Source: UBA11650 sp963997925 (GTDB lineage Bacteria; Chloroflexota; Dehalococcoidia; Lucifugimonadales; UBA3495). Taken from it: DNA of 64,000 bases. The notes under the pieces were generated by a model that did not search any database, was not told the DNA's origin, and saw only the letters and a program-made list of their open reading frames with translations. Shown here piece by piece: positions 41,212 through 50,204 of the stretch (positions are counted from its first letter, which is position 1; each line of letters opens with the position of its first letter). Made by a program: the position numbers and the translations under genes. The stretch lies in NCBI GenBank assembly GCA_963997925.1, contig CAXEOX010000004.1, forward strand, positions 4,980 to 68,979, given 5' to 3'.

Positions 41212-43462
41212 CTGGCGTCAACTCCGATGTCTGATCCGGGGCCGGCTCAAGAATTGCCTCACGCCAATCGCAATTGGTGCAGGAAAGCATGTCCCGTCCT
41301 TGCTGGACCATCATGCCACTACACTCTGGGCAAGGAGTCGGCACCGGACGCTGATTGCTGATGAAGTCGCAATCCGGGTAGCGGGAACAACCGAAGAACG
41401 GACGCCGGCCACGGGCCCGCCGCTCAACAATCTCTCCGGTGCAGTCGGGTTTCGGACAATGCACGCCAACCTTATTCAAGATTGGCTTGGTCGTACGGCA
41501 ATCTGGGAATCCGGTGCAGGCCAAGAACCGGCCAAACCGCCCGGTCTTGATGACCATGGGCTTGCTGCAGGTGTCGCAGACCTCGTCGGTCTCTTCTTCC
41601 ACCTTGGTTCGGGGCATGGATTCTTCGGCTTTTGCCAGCGCCTTCCCAAAGGGGTCGTAGAACTCGCCCAACATGGGGACCCATTCGCGTTCCCCACGGG
41701 ACACCTCATCCAGCCCCTCTTCCATCTTCGCAGTGAAATCAGGGTCCATCACTTCAGTGAAGTACTCAAGCAGCAGTTCCGTGACTGTGGAACCCAGAAC
41801 GGACGGCACCAGACGGTTCTGCTCCTTGGTTACATAGTGCCGGTCCAACAGTGTTCCCACGGTTGGAGCATACGTGCTGGGACGACCGATACCCTTCTCT
41901 TCCATGGCCTTGATCAACGTGGCCTCAGTATATCTGGGCGGCGGTTGAGTGAAGTGCTGCAATGCCTCCAGCTTCCGGCATCCCAAGCCATCGCCAGCCT
42001 CTAACACAGGCAGAGATTGGCGTCCATCATCCGTCTCTTCTTCGTCCAGGCTTTCCATGTAGACCGCCCGGAAGCCGGGGAATTTCAATACCGATCCGGT
42101 GGAACGGAACATATAGACCTTTGATGTGCCTTTGCAGGTTGCATCGATATCCACCGTGGTGGCTTCGGTTCTGGCGTCAGCCATCTGGCTGGCAACCATC
42201 CTCTTCCATATAAGTTCGTACAGGTTCAGCTGAGGACGGCTGAGATAGGCCTTTACCGAGTCTGGAGTACGCCTGATGGACGTAGGCCGGATCGCCTCGT
42301 GGGCTTCCTGCGCCGACTTAGCTTTGGTCGTAAATACCCGTGGCTTATCCGGTACGTAGTCCTTGCCGTAAGCTTCGGTGATGTACCCCCGCGTCTCGCT
42401 GATTGCGGAAGTCGCTACTTGAACGGAGTCGGTCCTCATGTAGGTGATTAGACCCACTGATTCCCCGCCGCCCACGGTAAGACCTTCGTAAAGCTCCTGG
42501 GCCACGGACATGGTCTGCCTAGGGGTCCGGCGTAATTTCCGCCCAGCCTCTTGCTGGAGGGTGCTGGTGGTGAACGGAGCGGTGGGCCGTTGGCGAACTT
42601 CCCGCTTCCGAACGTTTGACACTGCGTAGGCCGCGTCCTTCAACTCGGCCTCATATCCGCGAGCGTCATCCTCTTTGGCGATGGACAAACGGCCCTTTGC
42701 GCCTTTCACCGAGTGCAATACGCCGGAGAAAAGATTGGGCTTAGTGGCCGGACTTTTCTCTTTGTGCAGTTCGGCTTCCAGGGTCCACGACTCGACGGGA
42801 ACGAAGACCTTAATCTCATTCTCCCGGTCGACCACCATTCTCAGAGAAACCGATTGTACCCGGCCAGCAGATAGTCCCCGCTGTACCCGGCGCCATAGCA
42901 ATGGGCTGATCTGATAGCCTACTAGCCGGTCGAGGATCCGCCGGGCTTGCTGGGCATTGACCAGCTCCATGTCAATCTCGCGGGGATTATTGAAGGCTTC
43001 TTCCACGGCTTCCTTAGTAATCTCGTGGAAAACCACCCTCTTGGGAGGGTCAGGCCTCTCGTCCCACTTCGCCGCCGTTTGCAGGTGCCAGGAGATAGCC
43101 TCACCTTCCCGGTCCGGGTCTGTGGCCAGATATATCTTGGAGGCCTGATCGCCGGCCTTTTTTAACTCGCTGAGGATGGACCGCTTGTCCCGCATGATTA
43201 CGTAGGATGGTTCGAACTCGTTTTCTATATCCACCCCAATCTTGCTTTTCGGCAGATCCCTCACGTGACCTTGGGAAGCAATAACCACGTACTTGTTGCC
43301 CAACATCTGGCCAACCGTGCGGGCTTTGGCCGGAGACTCAACTATCACCAGTTGTTTACCCGCCGTTTTCCGAACAGCAGTACCTTTCTTAGTAGACTTG
43401 GCAGTCGATTTCCGGGTACCTGCTTTGGTAGTACGTGTTTTCGTGGTTTTGGCCTTAGTTAC
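41201..43462 (-). CDS. topA: DNA topoisomerase I
   Basis: This type IA topoisomerase relaxes negative supercoils. The 753-residue product has a lysine/threonine-rich N-terminal extension of about 35 residues, then the TOPRIM domain (LVIVESPAKARTVGQML, YLATDPDREGEAISWHL). The active-site Tyr is in VGLITYMRTDS. Three C-terminal C4 zinc ribbons follow (CDTC...C, CPKPDC...C, CPEC...C). ATG 43462 lies inside the end of dprA. The basic extension looks like an unstructured DNA-binding tail. Confidence 0.96.
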   Translation of the reverse strand, partial: VTKAKTTKTRTTKAGTRKSTAKSTKKGTAVRKTAGKQLVIVESPAKARTVGQMLGNKYVVIASQGHVRDLPKSKIGVDIENEFEPSYVIMRDKRSILSELKKAGDQASKIYLATDPDREGEAISWHLQTAAKWDERPDPPKRVVFHEITKEAVEEAFNNPREIDMELVNAQQARRILDRLVGYQISPLLWRRVQRGLSAGRVQSVSLRMVVDRENEIKVFVPVESWTLEAELHKEKSPATKPNLFSGVLHSVKGAKGRLSIAKEDDARGYEAELKDAAYAVSNVRKREVRQRPTAPFTTSTLQQEAGRKLRRTPRQTMSVAQELYEGLTVGGGESVGLITYMRTDSVQVATSAISETRGYITEAYGKDYVPDKPRVFTTKAKSAQEAHEAIRPTSIRRTPDSVKAYLSRPQLNLYELIWKRMVASQMADARTEATTVDIDATCKGTSKVYMFRSTGSVLKFPGFRAVYMESLDEEETDDGRQSLPVLEAGDGLGCRKLEALQHFTQPPPRYTEATLIKAMEEKGIGRPSTYAPTVGTLLDRHYVTKEQNRLVPSVLGSTVTELLLEYFTEVMDPDFTAKMEEGLDEVSRGEREWVPMLGEFYDPFGKALAKAEESMPRTKVEEETDEVCDTCSKPMVIKTGRFGRFLACTGFPDCRTTKPILNKVGVHCPKPDCTGEIVERRARGRRPFFGCSRYPDCDFISNQRPVPTPCPECSGMMVQQGRDMLSCTNCDWREAILEPAPDQTSELTPVGD

Positions 43463-44564
43463 CATAGACTTGGGATACCTCCCGTAAACGGACATAGTGC
43501 ATGCAACCCACTTGCCGCACTTGGCCTTTCAATTCCAGCATGGTAAGCATGCTGCTAACAGACGCGATCGGGATGTCGGCGCTTCTTCTAATGTCGTCGA
43601 TATGCCGTGGCTCATCGTTCAGATAGGCCAGCAAGACCGACTCAGCGTCGTCATCCGCCTCCACCGGCAATGGCATCGGAACTTGCCGCGCCACGGTCGT
43701 CAGGTTCAACTCTTCCAGAATATCGGTGACGTTGGATACCAGCTTAGCCCCCTCCTGAATCAACCGGTTGGTCAACCGGCTCATGGGAGAGTAGATACTG
43801 CCGGGTACGCAGAACACTTCCCGGTTCTGCTCCAACGCATGATACACGGTCCAACGGGCGCCGCTGCCTTCTCCGGCTTCGATGACCAGAGAACCCAGGC
43901 TGATGCCGCTAATCAAACGGTTCCGCCGGGGAAAGCTCCGAGGGTCGGGTCTGACTCCCGGAGGATATTCGCTGACGATGGCCCCATGGTCCATGATTTG
44001 TTGCGCAAGATTAGTGTGTTCCCTGGGATAGATTATGTCCATACCATTAGCCAGAACAGCTATGGTCCGCCCCCCGTTCTCAAGGGTCGCCCGATGGGCC
44101 ACCCCATCGACGCCCCGGGCCAGGCCACTGATTATAGCGATGTCATTCCGGGCCAATTCGGCGGTCAAGCCAGCCGTGGCTTCTCTTCCATATGACGTCG
44201 GCCCCCTAGTCCCAACCACCGCTACGGATCTTTCGTCCGACGGCAACAAGGTGCCTTTATAATAGAGGACCGGCGGCGGGTCTGCGATTTCCTTCAAGCG
44301 CGCCGGATAATCGTCATCGTGCTAGGTGACCAGGTTGATTCCGGCAAGCTTAAGCTTTTCAAGCTCGGCGTCCGGCGTAGTCTGGCTTCTGAGGGCTATC
44401 AAATCCCTTGCGGTCCGGTCGTCAAGACCAGCCTCTTTGAACTCAGATAATCCGGCATGCCATACCCTTTCCAGGTCGCCGAAGTAAGCCTCCAGCCTGC
44501 GAAACCTCACCGTTCCGAGCCTGGGCACACGTTTCAACGCCTCCCAATATTTTACGTCAACCAT
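43455..44564 (-). pseudogene. dprA: DNA processing protein DprA, interrupted by one in-frame TAG
   Basis: DprA loads RecA on incoming single-stranded DNA in transformation. The frame from ATG 44564 encodes the N-terminal SAM/HhH domain (ALKRVPRLGTVRFRRLEAYF) and reaches TAG at codon 81 (44322-44324). With no frame change it then continues HDDDYPARLKEIADPPPVLYYKG into the Rossmann core, with SVAVVGTRGPTSYGREA, ISGLARGVDGVAH, PRRNRLISG and the C-terminal winged helix. Everything except the stop is intact, and family members carry a sense codon there. It may be a recent nonsense mutation, a sequencing error or a readthrough codon. A TTG at 44297 could start the C-terminal part alone. Confidence 0.85.
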
Positions 44565-44913
44565 GAAATCGATTCTAGCATACCGTCGAAGTTTGAAACA
44601 ACGCTGCCAGGGTCATCTTAATTGACATTAGACCGTGCCTGATGTAATATTCGTATCGCTACTTTTGATATGAATAACAACCCTAAAAGGTTGTTTACGC
44701 TTAGGCCTACGGCTCCACAGGACAGAGGTTTATTTGAGCTTCTGAAGATGCCATGGCCTTGCTCCGAACAATCATCATGACAGCCGCCACAACATTCCTA
44801 TATATCCCAGTGGTGCCGCTCCTTTCCTCTCGAACGACCCCTGAGTCTTCTTGCGCCGCCCGGCACAACCTTAAAATCCTATCGACACGATACTAGCCCT
44901 GGGAGAATTACAC
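44565..44913 (+). other. korAB upstream region
   Basis: This 349-base gap holds a consensus promoter (44622-44650) and then a long leader of about 260 bases, with a perfect AACAACC/GGTTGTT hairpin (44676-44695). I see no gene or leader peptide with a good SD. Confidence 0.55.
44622..44650 (+). promoter_or_regulatory. Sigma-70 promoter for korAB
   Basis: A perfect TTGACA (44622-44627) and TAATAT (44645-44650) are 17 bases apart. The start codon is about 264 bases further on, so the mRNA leader is long. Confidence 0.7.
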
Positions 44914-46629
44914 ATGGAGATGCGTGACTTCGTCGTCCGGTTCGCCGGCGAAGGCGGACAAGGAGTGGTAACCTCTGCAGAGGGTTTAGCCCAAGCAGCC
45001 ACCCAGGTCGGCTATCATGCTTTAACTTTCGCTACATTCCCTTCTCAGATCTTGGGCGGTCCCACATGGACCCAAGCCAGGATCTCGGTCGACCCGATCC
45101 TCAGCCCCGGCGACGACGTTGATGTCCTCGTAGCTTTCAATCAAGACGCCTACGACGAACACAATCCCGACGTTCGGGATGAAGGCGTTATCATCTTCAA
45201 CTCCAACGAATTCCAGTTGGAAGGAGATGCGCGAGGATTCGGTCTTCCCTTCGACGAGTTAGCCAAGTCCACCGGCAATGCCCGGGCTGCGAATATGGTG
45301 ATCATCGGTGCCCTAGCCCACTTGGTCGACATGCCTCAAACGTACCTGGAGGAGTTTGTTACCAAGAGGTTCACCCGCGGCCGGTCCGGAGATGATGAAA
45401 TCATCAAGGCCAACATCCAGGCCATGACGCTGGGACGGGAGCACATCTCTGAAAGCGGTCTCGCCCTGGGGGCTCTAGCCGCTCCTAAACCGCCTGATTA
45501 CGCCCAAGTGATGCTCAAAGGAAACGAAGCCATTTCCTTGGGAGCGCTAGCCGGAGGCTTGGACTTTTACGCAGGATACCCTATCTCCCCAGCCACAACG
45601 ATTCTGTTGTACATGGAGAGGAACCTGGTCGGCGAGGGTAAGTTCGCCCATCAAGTAAGCTCGGAGATTGAGTCCATTACCGCCTTACTGGGAGCAGGAT
45701 TCGCCGGTAAGAAAGCCATGACGGCCACCGCAGGGCCAGGATTTTCCCTGATGAGCGAAGGCCTGGGCCTAGGGTGGATAGCTGAGATTCCCTTGGTTGT
45801 TGTGGATGTGCAAAGAGGTGGCCCGGCCACCGGACTGCCCACCAAGACAGAACAATCGGACCTCATGGCCTGCATGTTCCCGGCCCATGGCGATGTTCGG
45901 ATGCCCGTCATCGCCGTCGGAACGGTTGAAGAGTGTTTCTACGGTGCAATCAAGGCTCTCAACTGGGCCGAGCGTTACCAAGGGCCGGTGATATTGATGA
46001 CCGAGATGTCCTTGGCGGAACGGGTACAAAATATCCAAAAGCCGGACCTTTCCAAGGTTGAAGACCAGCGGCGGCAGACCTACCAAGGTTCCAACGGCTA
46101 CAATCGATACGCTGGATTCGAATTGTCCCCCATGCCGGTCCCCGGCAATCCCGGCTCATACGTTGCCAACGGCAGTGAACATGACGACATGGGTGACACA
46201 ACTCACTTGGGCAGCCGCCACATACAGATGACAGAGCGCCGCTTCAGCAAGTTGAAACTGCTGGAAGAGGACGAATACGAAAGAGACAACACTGAAGAGT
46301 CCATCGCAATGATGCCTTGGGGCGGCTCGAAAGGTCCAGCACAAGAAGCCTACATTCAGTTGAAGGCTTCGGGAGTACCGGTCGGCTGGTACTACACCAT
46401 GAATCTCAGCCCATTGCCCCCCAAATTGCTGGAAGAGCTGAAAAAGAAGGATCTGGTTCTAGTCCCGGAGTTGAACTATCAGGGGCAGTTTGCCAACATC
46501 TTGCGTTCCCAAGGAGTTAAAGCCGAGGCTATCACCCAATATACGGGGCTCCCCTTCAAAGTTAGAGACCTGGTAAAGCGGGTCACCGAAGCAACGGAGA
46601 CCGTTAGGAAGGAGGCGGCTGGGGTATGA
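44914..46629 (+). CDS. korA: 2-oxoacid:ferredoxin oxidoreductase, gamma-alpha fusion subunit
   Basis: The 571-residue protein fuses the gamma domain (RFAGEGGQGVVTSAEGLAQAA, residues about 7-185) to the alpha domain. The alpha part binds the TPP pyrimidine ring (GNEAISLGALAGGLDFYAGYPI, then TATAGPGFSLMSEGLG). With the beta subunit it oxidatively decarboxylates a 2-oxoacid, likely 2-oxoglutarate, to the CoA thioester and reduces ferredoxin. The substrate is inferred from this fused KorA type; pyruvate or branched-chain acids remain possible. The beta gene overlaps the stop by four bases (ATGA). Confidence 0.88.
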   Translation: MEMRDFVVRFAGEGGQGVVTSAEGLAQAATQVGYHALTFATFPSQILGGPTWTQARISVDPILSPGDDVDVLVAFNQDAYDEHNPDVRDEGVIIFNSNEFQLEGDARGFGLPFDELAKSTGNARAANMVIIGALAHLVDMPQTYLEEFVTKRFTRGRSGDDEIIKANIQAMTLGREHISESGLALGALAAPKPPDYAQVMLKGNEAISLGALAGGLDFYAGYPISPATTILLYMERNLVGEGKFAHQVSSEIESITALLGAGFAGKKAMTATAGPGFSLMSEGLGLGWIAEIPLVVVDVQRGGPATGLPTKTEQSDLMACMFPAHGDVRMPVIAVGTVEECFYGAIKALNWAERYQGPVILMTEMSLAERVQNIQKPDLSKVEDQRRQTYQGSNGYNRYAGFELSPMPVPGNPGSYVANGSEHDDMGDTTHLGSRHIQMTERRFSKLKLLEEDEYERDNTEESIAMMPWGGSKGPAQEAYIQLKASGVPVGWYYTMNLSPLPPKLLEELKKKDLVLVPELNYQGQFANILRSQGVKAEAITQYTGLPFKVRDLVKRVTEATETVRKEAAGV

Positions 46630-47492
46630 GCAAAAAGAACGAAGAATACGACTTTAAGTGGTGCCCGGGTTGCGGAGACTTTGGGGTCCGCAGGGCGTTG
46701 GAAATGGCGATGATTGACCGTCTTGAAGAGACGGGGCTTCCCATTGAAAACAACGTGGTGGTGGCTGGTATCGGTTGCTCAGGAAACCTGGTACATCTTC
46801 TTGAGGGTAACCAACCCTACGGTTTCCACGGCATCCACGGCAGGTCTTTACCCATATCCCTGGGCGTAAAGATGGCCCGCCCCGAACTGAACGTGGTCGT
46901 CGTGGCCGGCGATGGAGACTTCCTGAGCATCGGCGGCGAGCATATCGGACCCCAAGCTTCCCGAAACTTAAACGTCTGCGTAATAGTGATGGACAACGGC
47001 GTCTACGGTCTTACTAAGGGCCAAAGCTCACCGACAACCAAGTTAGGTGAAATAACCAGTTCAACACCTTTCGGCAAGATAGAGTCACAACTGAATCCCT
47101 TGGAGCTGTATCTAACCCTGGGTGTTTCCTTTATCGCTTCCGGGTTTTCAGGACAGGTCAGGCCGTTGGCCAAGCTGATTACGCAAGGGATGGAGCATAA
47201 GGGGTTTTCCATAGTGCACGTACAATCTCCTTGCACCACCTATAACGATACCTTCGAACTGCTCAAAGGCAACATACAAAAGGGGATTGAGCCAGGACTG
47301 TGGGAGATTTCGGAAGATCACGACACCAGCGACAAGGTAGCCGCGCAGCAATTACTCCAACAGGGCGGCGTTCCGGTTGGCGTGCTCTACAACGATACTT
47401 TCCGTCCTTCGATGGACCAGCAGATCGAGCAGATGTGGGGCAGGGCAGAGCCGAAGACCGTACAGCAGTTGATGGACGCCTTCGAGTTTTAA
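46626..47492 (+). CDS. korB: 2-oxoacid:ferredoxin oxidoreductase beta subunit
   Basis: The 288-residue TPP-binding subunit begins with the KWCPGCGDFGVRRALEMAM motif. It carries the TPP-Mg motif VVVAGDGDFLSIGGEHIG ... VIVMDNGVYGLTKGQ. IGCSGNLVHLL supplies the usual conserved Cys. No separate delta ferredoxin subunit is nearby, as is normal for the two-subunit KorAB type. SD GGAGG lies upstream, within korA. A strong terminator follows. Confidence 0.92.
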   Translation: MSKKNEEYDFKWCPGCGDFGVRRALEMAMIDRLEETGLPIENNVVVAGIGCSGNLVHLLEGNQPYGFHGIHGRSLPISLGVKMARPELNVVVVAGDGDFLSIGGEHIGPQASRNLNVCVIVMDNGVYGLTKGQSSPTTKLGEITSSTPFGKIESQLNPLELYLTLGVSFIASGFSGQVRPLAKLITQGMEHKGFSIVHVQSPCTTYNDTFELLKGNIQKGIEPGLWEISEDHDTSDKVAAQQLLQQGGVPVGVLYNDTFRPSMDQQIEQMWGRAEPKTVQQLMDAFEF

Positions 47493-47515
47493 CCCAGGTT
47501 CCGCCTCAGAAACTG

Positions 47516-47552
47516 AAAAGCTCCCCGCTTACGCCGGGGAGCTTTTATTTTG
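47516..47552 (+). terminator. Rho-independent terminator after korB
   Basis: AAAAGCTCCCCG and CGGGGAGCTTTT form a perfect stem with a short loop, then TATTTT. The mirrored A-run means it can also end the convergent sigma factor transcript. Confidence 0.85.
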
Positions 47553-47558
47553 GCTTAG

Positions 47559-48092
47559 CTAGGTCTCTCTGTTCGCCGCTAGATACTCTTGCAAGTGCTG
47601 CCGGAGGAGTAGACGGCCCCGGTGAAGCCGGGCTTTCAACGACGATACGGAGATGTCTAAAATCTGGGCCGCCTCTTCGTTGCTTAACCCTTGGACGTCC
47701 CGAAGCACTACGGCGGTTTTGAGGTTGTCCTAAAGCATGTCCAGCCCCTGCTCCAAGTGCTCCCGAAGCTCACTATTCAGCGCCAGTTTCTCAGGACCTT
47801 CTCCCGGGCTGGGGAGATCAATCTCTTCGTAGCCGGTCTGTGTGAGGTTCCGCCGGGGCCGCTCTTTGCGCAGCTTCATCAGGGCGGCGTTGGTGGCGAT
47901 GCGATACAGCCAAGTACCAATCCGAGACTCGCCACGGAACCGCTCGAAGTTGCGGTATGCGGCCAAGAAAGCGTCCTGGGCAGCATCTTCAGCGTCAGCG
48001 TGGTTCCCCAGGATTCTATAGGTCAGGTTGCATACGAAATCGCCGTACTCGGTAACGATGTCTTCAAAAGTTTGTGTGGGCTGGGATTCCAT
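47559..48092 (-). pseudogene. ECF RNA polymerase sigma factor, interrupted by one in-frame TAG
   Basis: The frame has sigma region 2 (YGDFVCNLTYRILGNHADAE, AAQDAFLAAYRNFERFRGES, WLYRIATNAALMKLRKERPR) and reaches TAG at codon 121 (47730-47732). It then runs on in the same frame as a complete region 4 (DNLKTAVVLRDVQGLSNEEA, then a LDISVSSLKARLHRGRLLL helix-turn-helix), ending with TAG at 47559. The full length of about 177 positions is normal for ECF sigma factors. Without readthrough only region 2 would be made, which cannot recognise a -35 element. A zinc-finger anti-sigma gene lies divergently upstream. ATG 48092 is preferred over TTG 48098. Confidence 0.85.
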
Positions 48093-48299
48093 TGGCAATC
48101 AGAGCTTTTCAGCAAATATATCTTTGGCCTGCATTGTGCATCTAAAGTTATGAGTTTGTCTATAGAAAGACAATTACACTTGATACGAGAGGCCCAGCGA
48201 ATGCTCGCAGCTCATCGAATTAAGAGACGGTATTTGGCAAAGCTAGCGGTTGATGTCGATCGGACATGAGTTTAGAATACCCTGGGGGACGTTAAAGTG

Positions 48300-48563
48300 A
48301 TGGGATTTTTTCACAAGCTATTTCACCCGGGCGAAGTCGATTGCAACGAAGTCCAGAAGCTTTCGTCGGACTTCCTGGAGAAGGATCTCTTCCCACCCAA
48401 AAGGTCGGCTTTCCAGGCCCACCTAGACAACTGCGGTCCTTGCCGCGCCTTCGTAGACACACTGGCATCCACCATCGGGATACTATCCCGATTCCCCAAA
48501 ATGGCGGCTCCTCCCACGTTTCACGACTCGGTCATGGACCGCATCAGGCAGGAAAAGAAGTAG
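48300..48563 (+). CDS. Zinc-finger (zf-HC2) anti-sigma factor-like protein
   Basis: The 87-residue soluble protein has the anti-sigma zinc-binding pattern: an upstream Cys (VDCNEVQKLSSDFLEKDL) and HLDNCGPCRAFVDTL (HxxxCxxC). It has no membrane segment, so it is a cytoplasmic ZAS domain alone. Divergent orientation to the ECF sigma gene, 207 bases away, suggests they are partners. Such pairs often sense redox or other stress through the zinc site. ATG 48300 is chosen; GTG 48297 immediately precedes it. Confidence 0.75.
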   Translation: MGFFHKLFHPGEVDCNEVQKLSSDFLEKDLFPPKRSAFQAHLDNCGPCRAFVDTLASTIGILSRFPKMAAPPTFHDSVMDRIRQEKK

Positions 48564-48675
48564 TTCGCGTTTCTGCTTGAGGCGGTTGGTCGTGGAAAAG
48601 CAGGGGGTAAGGCGGGTGAGGAAGTTCGCTGGGTTTCTTAAGCTGGCACTGGCATGCCCAATACCTATCCCTCTA

Positions 48676-49170
48676 CTAGCTAGACAGCAGCGTTTCTTCC
48701 TGAAGCGATTGGTACTTGGAAGGGCATTTCACAAGGATGGAGTCTGTATGGAAGACTTGGTCCTCCCCATAGCTACCTTCCAAGATGACCTCGGAATGAG
48801 GGTTGAAGAACAAATCAGGCAGCACCCCCACGAAAGTCGCTGACAGATGCACTCCAGCCGACTCCGCAGTCTCGTCCCTAAGTTGGAAATGGGAAGTCGT
48901 TGACCTCTCTTCTCTCTGGAAAGAGTCCGCCACCAGCTTGCCCGACACCCGAAGCGTCCGTCCGTCGTGGACGTCCGTCTTGTTGATTAGCTCACCCACG
49001 GTCAAGAAGTAAAGAGCGTTGCCTGGGAAAGCAGCGTATATCATGTAGCCAAGAGCCAGCGACACTACCGCCGCCAAGACCAGGAAACGGGTCCGGTGGC
49101 TCTGATTGCCCCGCTCAGCATCTTCTTCAGTTTCTGCCCAATCTTGCCAGTCCGGTTCCAACTCAGCCAA
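48676..49170 (-). CDS. ccmE: Cytochrome c maturation heme chaperone CcmE, Cys-type variant
   Basis: CcmE holds heme covalently on the outer face of the membrane for delivery to apocytochromes. The product has one N-terminal membrane anchor (RFLVLAAVVSLALGYMIYAA) and the OB-fold (LRVSGKLVADSF, FVGVLPDLFF, VILEGSYG). At the heme-binding site, where classical CcmE has HxxxY, it has Cys149-Pro-Ser-Lys-Tyr153. A CXXXY form is known from archaea and some bacteria with a variant System I. The start is uncertain: TTG 49170 with GAGG upstream gives 164 residues. It is the last gene of the ccmABCDE run. Confidence 0.82.
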   Translation of the reverse strand: MAELEPDWQDWAETEEDAERGNQSHRTRFLVLAAVVSLALGYMIYAAFPGNALYFLTVGELINKTDVHDGRTLRVSGKLVADSFQREERSTTSHFQLRDETAESAGVHLSATFVGVLPDLFFNPHSEVILEGSYGEDQVFHTDSILVKCPSKYQSLQEETLLSS

Positions 49171-49217
49171 TATATCTACCTCGTGTGGCGTTACTACTAC
49201 GATTATATACTGAAACC

Positions 49218-49418
49218 CTAGCCAGCGTCCTCTGATCCCTGTTGATCCAGCGTGCCACGCAACTCGGCAATCTCCTTGCGTAACTCCTGCTGCCGCCGGC
49301 TCACGAAGAAGGCATAGGCAAAGAAGGCGATCCAAGTAACCGCGAATGCGGCAAAAAGAAACGGCAGATTGGCCGGGGGCAACGTAGCCTGTAGTAGCGC
49401 TATTGGCATTTCATTCAA
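49218..49418 (-). CDS. ccmD: Heme exporter small subunit CcmD-like
   Basis: The 66-residue protein has one hydrophobic helix (LPFLFAAFAVTWIAFFAYAFFV) followed by a charged coiled-coil tail (RRQQELRKEIAELRGTLDQQ). That is the CcmD layout. CcmD binds the CcmABC complex and releases holo-CcmE. Identification rests mainly on size, topology and position between ccmC and ccmE, as the family is poorly conserved. ATG 49409 is an alternative start. Confidence 0.75.
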   Translation of the reverse strand: MNEMPIALLQATLPPANLPFLFAAFAVTWIAFFAYAFFVSRRQQELRKEIAELRGTLDQQGSEDAG

Positions 49419-49453
49419 CTCCTCAAGTCAGGAGACGAGAACGCGGACTGGCG

Positions 49454-50161
49454 TCAGCGCCCGGCTCTTCGCAGCACAAGCCGCATGCCTCGTAGCCGGT
49501 CCTCGCTGTTCCGCAGTGCAGTTCGCTCCGCCACCAAGTAGGAAAAAAGAATCAAGAACGTCACGAAAGAAAACAGCAGTATCCACCACATTATGGGTTC
49601 CAGAGCGTTAGCCTGGGCGAAGGGGCCCACCACCGGGGACGGATGTATAGAACGCCACCAAATCACCGAATAGTACACTATTGGGACGTCTACAAATCCC
49701 ACGATTCCCACCACCGCCGAGTAACGGGCCGCCTGCTGTTGGTTAGAAGCGTATGAACGAATCATCAGGTAGGAAACGTAAATCAGCCAAAGTATCAGCG
49801 TCGTGGTCAGACGCGGTTCCCAGGTCCACCAAGTATTCCACAACGGCTTACCCCAGATGATACCGGTCAGCAGCGCCAGAGTGACAAACACCACGCCAAC
49901 CTCGGCGCACGAGTGGGCGATTCGGTCCCACTTCCCGTCACGCCGCACCAGATAGGCGATGCTGGCCAGGAAAACCAAGAAGAACGCCAGAAAGGACATG
50001 ATGGCTATCGGCACGTGGAAATAGAACACCCTCTGAACGTGCCCCAAGACTGCGTCGGTGGGCGCCACCATAAATATGAGATATAGGTCCGCCATCATAA
50101 ACAGACCGCTCAAAACCACCAGATAACCCGTCAAATTATGGCGGACACCGTTCCCCAACAA
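49454..50161 (-). CDS. ccmC: Heme exporter protein C
   Basis: CcmC is the membrane protein that presents heme to CcmE. The 235-residue product has six transmembrane helices and the tryptophan-rich WWD-type segment GKPLWNTWWTWEPRLTT. The two heme-ligand histidines lie in FYFHVPIAI and RSIHPSPVV. The start is TTG 50161, supported by AGGAGG nine bases upstream. The gene order A-B-C-D-E is the usual System I one; ccmF and ccmH are not in the window. Confidence 0.92.
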   Translation of the reverse strand: MLGNGVRHNLTGYLVVLSGLFMMADLYLIFMVAPTDAVLGHVQRVFYFHVPIAIMSFLAFFLVFLASIAYLVRRDGKWDRIAHSCAEVGVVFVTLALLTGIIWGKPLWNTWWTWEPRLTTTLILWLIYVSYLMIRSYASNQQQAARYSAVVGIVGFVDVPIVYYSVIWWRSIHPSPVVGPFAQANALEPIMWWILLFSFVTFLILFSYLVAERTALRNSEDRLRGMRLVLRRAGR

Positions 50162-50204
50162 TCGGTCCTACCTCCTGTTCCCTTCAACCGTCATTCTTCA
50201 ACCA

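Noticed and set aside
47691..48269. 192-codon plus-strand frame opposite the sigma factor
   Set aside because: Antisense of a clear sigma-70 region 2 and 4 reading; no recognisable domain.
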